Of a DNA stretch of 64,000 nt, positions 50,060-59,600 are shown piece by piece (positions within the stretch are counted from its first letter, which is position 1; every line of letters begins with the position of its first letter). A program made the position numbers and the translations under genes. The DNA comes from Micropterus salmoides (taxonomy: Eukaryota > Chordata > Actinopteri > Centrarchiformes > Centrarchidae), in the NCBI RefSeq assembly GCF_014851395.1, contig NW_024041150.1:38947585-39011584 (forward strand), in the 5' to 3' direction. The notes under the pieces are model-generated. The model did no database searches and was not told the origin of the DNA. It saw only the letters and a list, made by a program, of their open reading frames with translations.

Positions 50060-51933
50060 CTGTACAAAAGTGTGATAGACGATGGACAATGACAAAAACT
50101 GATGGTTCTGAGCGGATATTGAAGGGAGAGTCCAGCCATCTGGTGAAACATCCTGCAGTTTGGAAAATGGACAGAAACCATGGAAACATTATTTTTTTGG
50201 ACAGTCTCTTGAACTTCAGAAAACAATTCTGAGACTTCAAAAAATACATATTTTCCCCTTTCTTGTCTGTTGACTCATTTTATTGCTCAATCCCAAATTG
50301 AAATGAATGAAATTGTTTTATTTTGAAGTCTGCTCAGGATTGAGTTTATAGTCTGTTACACTGAAAGAGAAACATTGTTCTTTTATTCCACCGAATGTGT
50401 GCTATTTGGCTTAGTTTTTTATTTTTTTTCAAGACTGAATCTAATAACACACACGTTAAACTATTTAAAATATGTAATGGTCACTCTCGGGCAACTGTAT
50501 TTAAACTTTTACAAGGTTTCTAAGCGGAAGATGGCTGCATTTTTCTCAGTCCTGTCCAAAACTTATGTGTCATTTTGAAACCATGTTTAAAAGCAGGTCA
50601 AATAATGCCTTTGTTTTTACCTAAAGAAAGTGTTTATTTTAAATAAATGGTTGGTTACATGTTCAAAAACTGACAATTTAAAAATGTAATTTATATGCAT
50701 GCAACACCTTTTTGTTTGTTTTGAAGGAGACCGAAACCTCAGGTTTATCAATGTTTTTATCATGTAATTAATTATAATAATAATTAAACAATTGGGATAA
50801 ATGATTGACCAATCATAAGAGAAAAAAATAGTGGGTTATCTTATTTTTTTATGAAAAAACTAAACAATTTAGTAACAGGAATAAGCACAGGGTCACAGGA
50901 ATGAGCACTGGCTACCAGTATGCAGAAATATTCAAATACACTAGGGGAAAACCTAAGGAGGTGAAGAAAGTGTATTTGAGTAACAGGACAGATTTTTTAG
51001 CACATAATTAGCAAATACATGAAATATAGTGACATGGTGTACATGGTAATAGAACAAGGACACTGAGCACTTTCTAGTGATTCACCACAAATTTCTATTT
51101 TTAAAATAAACAATTTAGTCTAAGAAATAATTTAGGTAACTGGAATGAATATTGTAACTGACCTGCTCCGTCATAGTTACAATATAATTAAATATAAAGA
51201 AAATAAAATTCCCATGACCTTCAGAAGATGCAGATGATGCAACTTTCTCTTAAACATGGGACCTGTGGAATGTTCCAATTTTGTTAGAGGGGGGAAATGT
51301 ATTGGGGACACAAGTAAAATGTGCATTTTAACTAAAATATTACAAACATTTATGAAGAAATAATGTGTAAAGAATAGATGGTATATGGAGTCACAAAACT
51401 AGATCTCTCAAATATTTTAATTATGATATTACAATGTAGAGTGTAGTTTGAGGGACTGGGGACCGGTAACAAATGCTATTTTTCAGTGTTCTAGATCATT
51501 TTATTAATGTTTAAATTGCTTTATCTTGCATTTTCAATTAGATTAATGTGCAGGGCACTTTGTTTAATAATAAAAAGTATTTTTAAATTAATTTGTATGC
51601 ATATTTATACATTTTATGTAAATGGCACCCATTCAGTGGAATGATCTATTTTTGCTTCTTTTGTCTGTTACAACTTTGTGGCAAATACTGTTTCTTAGTA
51701 AATTAAAGTGTTTTAATGCTGACAGAGTTATCAAATCCCCTCCATTGTACAAAGTCCATGTCAGTAATAATTCATACAAGATGACCAAGACTCAACAAAC
51801 TTGCAGGCGTCCTGTTCAAATTACTAAAAGCTCATTCATTTTGAAATTATGAGATATGAATTAATGTCTACTGAAATAAATGTTACACGAAGCATACTGA
51901 AGAGGTAAAATGATATTCGGAATTCGACCTACC
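50060..51933 (-). pseudogene. Dead duplicate of the receptor 5' end
   Basis: First-exon donor at 51933 (CAG/GTAGGT). A signal-peptide exon (50152-50060, ATG at 50149-50151) closely matches the working one at 46466-46388. An extra base in the run near 50090 shifts its frame, and the donor GT has become AT (ACAG/ATAAAC). No V-set, C-set or membrane exon follows before the next first exon at 47062. A tandem-duplication relic. Confidence 0.75.
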
Positions 51934-52299
51934 TGCTGTCTGTTCAGCCTGCGACTGTTAGGCTAGAATTATTCAAGGTAAAGTTAAATCCGTTCCGCTG
52001 CGAGCTGCCTGGGAGAAAGTCAAGTGTTCAGCCTCAAAACGTTTTGACCGGTTTTCTACGATTTCAGCTTCGAGGTGTCCTTCCTCCAGTTTTGTGGGTG
52101 TGTGTCACAGATGTTACCCAATCAGCAGCTATGCCTATTTAAAAACACCACACTATTAAAAAGACGCTGAAGGGTCGGCTACCTGTCTGCAAAGACCCCG
52201 AGGGACGTGATAGGCTGTGATCTTAACTCTGCTTTACCAACTGCAACTTCCTCATGCAGTAGATTTAGTATGAAACTGCAAATGCATTTCCAACTTCCT

Positions 52300-54190
52300 A
52301 TTATTTTCAATTTATTCAATTATTTCAGAACAACATGGTAACAACATTATTAAGGTCGTCATGATAAACCACATTAAATCCTATCAAATGGGAAACCCTG
52401 AGACAGTTTAGGGGTCCTTCCTTAATGTGAAAAAGTTTGAGAACCATAAATACACTCAGTTCCATGTCAGTAGTGGACACAGGGGGTGAATATAGAATAT
52501 CTCTGGATTCACTTGGTTAATGTCTAGCTACACAACTTATGGTACATGCTCATGTAGTACTCACACAGTGTTCATCCACACATGAACAACATTACCTTAC
52601 TGGACTGGGTTTTGAGTCAAACATATTTGCCAATATCTCTAGCACATTAAATCACAATAAAGACTCACTGTCACAATGATCTGTTTCAAATAACCCTGAA
52701 AACAATTCAGTTATAAGCTAAATACATTTTGGATCTGGATGGACACAAATCTATAAATAGACATATAATATAATATTTTCTAATCTAAAGATGCGGTTGA
52801 GAGAGACAAAAACTCAAGAATGGAGACAACACTGTTTCCAGAAAGCTTCTAATCTATTTTAGATTAAATGTAAGATGAAGACCAAATACCTCCTGACCTT
52901 CACTTTGACTGTTTAATCAACTGCTCCATGCAATTTATTTCTTCTACAAGTAGTTATTGAGTGTTGGACCATAACAAACTCACCATTAAAACCTCTGGTT
53001 AAGCAAACAAACTCATTCATGAAGAAAAAATAACATTAATGCTTAAATTTGAATAAATAAAAAACTCTTTTAAGTAAAATGCTGAATCAAACCAGACATG
53101 GTTGATGGTACACTGACTAACAACAGGCTAAAATAGACACTAGTTCCACAGTGTGTCTCTGTCATTATGAGCAACATGAACTTTGGGCTCAGTTGCCAGG
53201 TCACCAGTTATAATATAATACTCTGACTGCAAAAAAAAATATGGAGAGAATCACTAACAACATTTCTTTGCTGTGGGCCAAATCTCTTCACAGCAGTTTT
53301 TGATCAATTTAATTTTAATTCATTACATTCGACTATTAACCAAACCCCCATTCTCTGTTTGAGAAGTTAACCAAAATTTCATGTCAACCATCACCCACTG
53401 AAAGAATATTTGACCCTGCTGATTTAAACACATTCAGTAGTGGAGACCTGCCAGAGCATATTGCATCTGGTCTGCATGATCATGACTCCATATGAATTAA
53501 AATCCATAACCTGTTTCACTATTCCCGCCTGCTGCCCTCCTGCGACACAGCAAGGTAAACGAAGCATCTCAGCATATCTGCTGCTCAGGGCCTTGATTGA
53601 GAAAACAGGATTAGTTACTGTTATTTGGCGAACAAGTAACAATAACATTCGCAATCACATGTGGTTATAAGTATATATAATTTCTTAATATGTCTAAAGA
53701 AATCCCATTGGCTACTCTCTACTGTCTCAGACGATGACATCTTTTGTTCTGCATTGGCCACCGTAGCTGTCCTACGCGTTTGGGGGAGTGGCGATCTTTA
53801 AAATATTAAGTGGCTAAAACACATTTTGCTGCTGAATCTGTCCACAGCAGTAAATTGCTTAGCTTCCACGCGGGTACAACTCTATACTCCAAAAAGTTGA
53901 ACCTCACATTCAACATGATTTCTCAACCTGAATCTTCCATAATAACTAAACTTTCCTTATATGGCACAATTTCCAATCAATAGTGATTAATGTTCACTTC
54001 CTACCGCTGGAGCCACTGTTTTACTTCTATAAAAAAAAATAATTATAATATTGAATTAAGTTAATTAATGTATTTGTTTCCTTGAATAGAAATGTATACA
54101 CATGAAACAAAGGTTGTGTAGTTTCCATAAACAAACAAATAATTTAGCAAAATATAATATCACTCATCAAACTTTTTAAAAAATCAAATC
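52300..54190. other. Intergenic, part duplicate
   Basis: 53378-53892 is the uninterrupted partner of 30770-33962. Otherwise I see no gene, known element or strong hairpin. Confidence 0.5.
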
Positions 54191-54204
54191 TTTATTTATT
54201 TATT

Positions 54205-54206
54205 AG

Positions 54207-54253
<47 letters not shown>

Positions 54254-54255
54254 TT
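54205..54255. repeat. Compound CT/CA/TA microsatellite
   Basis: TCTCTC, then CACACA, then TATATA runs, just past the proposed 3' UTR of the lamin-tail gene. A minus-strand AATAAA cluster (TTTATTTATTTATT on the plus strand) lies at about 54190-54205. Confidence 0.9.
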
Positions 54256-54322
54256 TCTGTAATAAAGGGATACAATGCCATGAATAGAGTTAAAATATTT
54301 GGTTTGAGAAATATCAGAGTCC

Positions 54323-55181
54323 TTAATGGACAGAATACACTTCCTTGATGAGGAAGAACTGCAGTTTGTCTCCAGGACTCCAGGACTTCAGGTCCTTCCA
54401 CTTCAGGTCAGTGGGAGGATAATGGCTACCACAACCTTGAACCCACATCTGTAAAATGCAAAGGCCACAGACTTACAAGCAGAATCTTTAAATCATTACA
54501 TTAAAAGTTACAATTACTTTATTTTAGCATGTTATTTTTATCTACTATTAGTTCCATATGATTTTCTTTTATTTCAATTGGACCTCAACAAACAGTTGAG
54601 AAAGAAGGATGAAAGAAAAGGAAGAAACGCAACAACATACATTGAGAATTAAAGACTCACAGTGAGATGTTTTCCAGGACTGAGTTTGAATGATTTCTCA
54701 AATGTGTATGAGATGGGTTCTTTGTTGTTGGTTTGTACTTTTAACGTCCAGCCTCCCAGTTCTTGGTCCTACAGGAAGGAAATTGGCCGCAAGAGGGAAG
54801 ATTAGAGAAAGGGAGACTAACAAGTGAACGTTACAGTGTGTGTTAAATCCATTGTGTTTATAAATGAGGGTCGGTCACCTCCTTCTTTACATTAAAACAA
54901 GAAAAAAAAAAAGATTCTGGGGTAAATAACATTAGTTTTGATATTTGCAATATCCCTGGTTAATTCCTGTTATTCATATTGTACATGCTTATATATCACT
55001 CACACAATGTTCATCCACACTTAAACACCATTACCTCACTGGACATGTTTCTGAGACGAATAAATATCCTCGATTTGTCGACATCAACCTCAATGACATG
55101 TCCCGCTGACATGTCCTGCGGACTGGCTGAGTCAGTATCGTCCTGCTGCTGGAACTGAGGACTATCACACTCCGGCCCTTG
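54323..55181 (-). other. Lamin tail domain encoded by three exons
   Basis: Exon 55181-55035 ends with the first strands (HVIEVDVDKSRIFIRLRN). Exon 54768-54661 (108 nt) encodes DQELGGWTLKV...YTFEKSFKLSPGKHLT. Exon 54448-54323 encodes MWVQGCGSHYPPTDLKWK...SWSPGDKLQFFLI. Lamin signatures are all present in order: RLRN, LGGW, Y-x-F, F-x-L-x-x-G, and PPTDL-x-WK followed by W-x-x-G. All three splice junctions are canonical. Confidence 0.85.
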
Positions 55182-56648
55182 CTGAGAGGGAGACAACACA
55201 CACACACATTAAGAATAATTTAAGATTCAAGAAGTTTATTGTCATTCCCTCAGTAAAAAAAAACACAATGGCTTAGACCATACAACAAAATCTTACTTTG
55301 CAAGTCTCCCTTAAAAAATAAATATGTATTATAATGTAATTATGTCGATATATAAATATACAATACATAAAAATATTAAATACAATAAACAACAATATAT
55401 AGGCTACAGACTGCAGAATAAAATAAGGTGCAGCATAGTTGGAAACAAAACCTGAGCGCAAAAGGTGAGGCTGTGTGTGTTGTGCTACAGACGGGACAGA
55501 AAGGAGTGATGGAGAGTGATGGAGGTGGTGTTTGATTTATTGTTCAAGTGTCTGATGGCCATGGGTAGAAGCTGTTTGAGTGTCTTTTTGTGCTTGATTT
55601 CACTCTCCTGTGGCGTCTCCCTGATGGCAGAAAGGTGAAGAGATCGTGATGTGTGCTGTGTTTGATGTTGTGGGCCCTCCTGATCACCCTGGTGGTGTAA
55701 ATGAGTGATGGGAAGGCTGCTCCAGAGAGGTACTGTGCAGTTTTTAATCACACGCTAGAGAGCCTTCCTGTCCTCAGCAGTGCAGTTTCCACACCACACT
55801 GTGATTGAGCTGGTGATCGCACTTTCAACCGTGCATTTGTGCAGGTAACTGTGCAAGTTACTGAGGATTTTGGTTTCACGTGCAAAATTTCCTCAGCCTT
55901 TTTAAGAGCTACAGTCTCTGTTGTGCTTTCTTCGAAAGCTGGTAGCTGTTGTGAGACCAGGTAAAGTCTTCGCTGATGTGGGTTCTGAGGAATCTAAAGG
56001 TTTTCACCCTCTCCACCTATGTTTCCCAGATGTGTATCGGCTTGTGCTGCTACTTCCTCCTCCCCGTAGGATCAATAATCTTCTCCTTGATCTTTTCTGC
56101 ATTAAGAGGTCATTTTCCTGCCACCAGGCCAACAGTCCACCTCTCTTCTGTATGCTGTCTCCTCCCCACCAGTGATGACGGTGGTGTCGTCTACAAATTT
56201 TATAATCCTGGTGTTGGTCTGGGAGGCTACATACTCATAGGTGAAGAGGGGGTACAGCATAGGGCTCAGCACGCAGCCCAAGGTCCATGTGCTTACAGCT
56301 CTGATGACTGATGTATAGTTTCCTACAGTGACTGACCGGGGTCTGTCTGTCAGGAAGTCCAACACCCAGTTATAGAGGGAAGGTGTAAGTCCGAGGATGA
56401 GGAGCTTTTCGGAGAGCCTGTGTGGTATGACCGTGTTGAATGCTGAGCTGTTCTCACATGAGAGCTGTATGGATGGCAGCAATGACATCTTCATCAGTGG
56501 ACCGGTTCTGTCTATATGCAAACTGAAAGGGGCTCCAAGCAAACCCTAAGTACCCGCCCAGGGTTGCAATCTGGCCCAGCTACCTTCTGTGGGTTTATTC
56601 TTTTTTAGAGCCATGCGTACTTCCGCCAGTTTCTGAATAATAGTAGCT

Positions 56649-56687
<39 letters not shown>

Positions 56688-59600
56688 ACACTCGGGTCTA
56701 TTCAGTCTAAGAAACTGTTATTTGGTGTCTCAGATTTGCTCTCATGTAGTTTGAGTTGTCTTGGTTTCAGATGGATATCAATAATTTGTGACATTAAAAG
56801 AAAGTAGAAAAGCTGTTAAATTAATAACAATACTTCAGGTTAGAATACATGAACCTTGGTCTGCACCTTCTTTGGCTTCTTCACATCTTTCTCAGCTTTC
56901 TTTCCTCTGGTCTTCTGAGAAAAGAGAGAAGGAGAGAGACAGCATGAGGCTTTTAGTTTTATTTATTGCACATAATATCCTGGAATGGATGACAAATCAT
57001 TGCTTATTGGCTGGAGGTTTTGATTTATTACCTGTTAATGTGCACATAATTTGGCTACGACTTAACCTGTTTAGTGTTTCAGTTGAAACAACCAGCACAC
57101 TACTAACAGATGAATTCATCATGTAATTAGAAAATAACACTAACTGAATGTCTTAACACTTTAAGACATTCAGTTAGTGTTATTTCAGCATGTCAAGAAG
57201 AATCATCAACAAAATCTAATCTTTATCATTTTTCTCTCACAGGACAATAAAGAGATTTTCTGCTACACGTTTGTGTTACAGTGGCACGTCAGTTGTCTGG
57301 TGTCAGAGATTTTTTCTCATGGTTAAAGGGGCATTATGTACTGTAGTTTCCAGCAGCCACTAGAGGTGTGGTTTTAAGATTGCTACCAGGCGTGTGTTCG
57401 TACGCGTGCTCGGTTGAACTCATGAGTGAACATAATCTGAAACACAACCGCTTTCATACAGAAATCCTGCAATAAACGCAGAAACACCAGCAATACAGGC
57501 TGTGGCATTTCACTCAGACCTGTTCAGGCTCTCTTACTTCAACATTCCCGTCTCAGTGGCAGATCAACACCAGCTCCGTAACGTTACTTCATTCAGCGCA
57601 GCGAACCGCATATCGGCACATTCTTCCCGGAAAAAAGGCAGAGTGACAGCGGCTATAGACAGACAGGGAGACAGCTTCACACAATATATTGGAAACTCAG
57701 GTAAACTCCCACTGCAACGTTACAGAAATATTTTGTCAGCTGCAGGTTGAACTAATCCATGCTTGTTACATGATAACGTTACATTTACTGCATTTAGCTG
57801 ACGTGCTACAGCGTTAGCTCGCCTGCTGCTTTTCAGCAACTATTATCTGTTATCTTTCACCGGAGGCTCAGCAAAGTCAGGACAGCTACATGTGCTGGTT
57901 GATAACGATACGGGTAGTGAGCTTCATTGGATTTTCTAACCAGATTGTGTCACACTTTATAACTGCTAGACCGCAGTAAGTAACTTTAGTGTAGTGTGAG
58001 TGGACTGCATGTCGTTAGCTGCCGTGTTGTCGCTGTAGTCTGAGAGGATCGGGAGCACGCACAGAGCTGAGTCTGAGTAGTGAGCAGTGGCTGATGCAAG
58101 CAACAGAGAAAACAGGCGTGTGCTTCATTCCTAAGTGAGCTTTGAGTCCACTGACAATAAGGCAATAAAAATTTCATTTATTAATAAGTAATTTCTTTGA
58201 AAAACTTACATATATCCCCTTTAATTTGATCATGTTGGTCCCTGCAACTAATCAATATCACATGGAGAAGACAAAAAAAGATTGATTTGGGTGAAAAGAT
58301 GAACCTCATTCAGGTCTTTCTCAGCTTTCTCTGCTGAGCTCACATTGCTGAGCCTCTGGTGAAAGATAAACAAATAACGTTGGTGACTGAAAAGCGGCAG
58401 GTGGGCTAACACTGATGTGTGATGTCAGCTAAATGCAGTCAATGTAACTTTATCATGCAAGCAGCATGGATTAGTTCAAATTATTACTGAAACGTTGCGG
58501 TGAGAGTTGACATGAGTTTCCAGCACGTTGCATGAAGCTCATGAGCGGATTTTGCTTTGCGTACGAGCATATACCTGGTTGCAATCTAAAAACGACTACA
58601 TAATGCCCCTTTAAAAAACACAAACCATAGACAGTATCCCCTTTTTCTTCTTCACTTCCTTCTCAGGTTTCTTGCTTCTGGTCTCCTCCTGCAGTTTCTC
58701 TATCTGGGAGACACAAGAGAGATGGAGAGAGACAAGACGCACATACATAGATGCACAAGAAATACACAAGCACCTGTTAGTTTTGATCTGAATGTCAGAA
58801 GAGCCTAATGTTCTGAATGAGGTCCTGCTCAGAAAACAAACTTAATATTGTTTAATCACCTAGATACTGATGACTTTTCTTGATATTATACATAATATTA
58901 GATGTCATTTTTCTACTGATGACATAACACTTTTCCTCTAAACCCTGGTTAAATAGAATGGATTTCCTGGATATCTGTGAATGATGAAAATGCTTTGAAG
59001 CAGCTCAACAGGTTGTTCAAAAGCGAATTTAAACCGCTATTTGACTGAATTTGTTTTAGGCAATCAAAGGAATATATTTCTTTGTTCATGTGTAGCCTTT
59101 ATAACATGTAAAACATGAAATATTTCTACTTTCATATTACAATGATTTATGCTAATTTCTGTGTTCTGTCATCTTGTTTGTGGCAAACAAAATGGTTACT
59201 AGTAAAATGCTTTTCTTTATATTTATTTTCAAATCAGAAGTTAACATTTTATTTAAAAAATATATATATATTTAAAGAAGAGAAAGTGGTTGATTTTACA
59301 CAACAGTGGGCATCCGTCCAAACAATGAAGGAGTAAATCCAAAGTTGACAAAACCCAATGTCTTCAATTTCATTTTGTATTTTTAAAATATGTTGACTCT
59401 TTATGTGTTTTATGTTGGTAGACATTTAAATAAGATATAATAAAGTATCTAAACTAAAACAACCAATAGGTGGGTGGAAACAATTTCAATAAAAAATGAA
59501 CCTCTTTTGTCTTGGTTTCCAACTCAATTTGCAACTGGTTCTTCTCCTCACTGAGCCTCTGGACATCAGCCAGCAGGCTGTCCACCTGAGAGGAGAGAGA

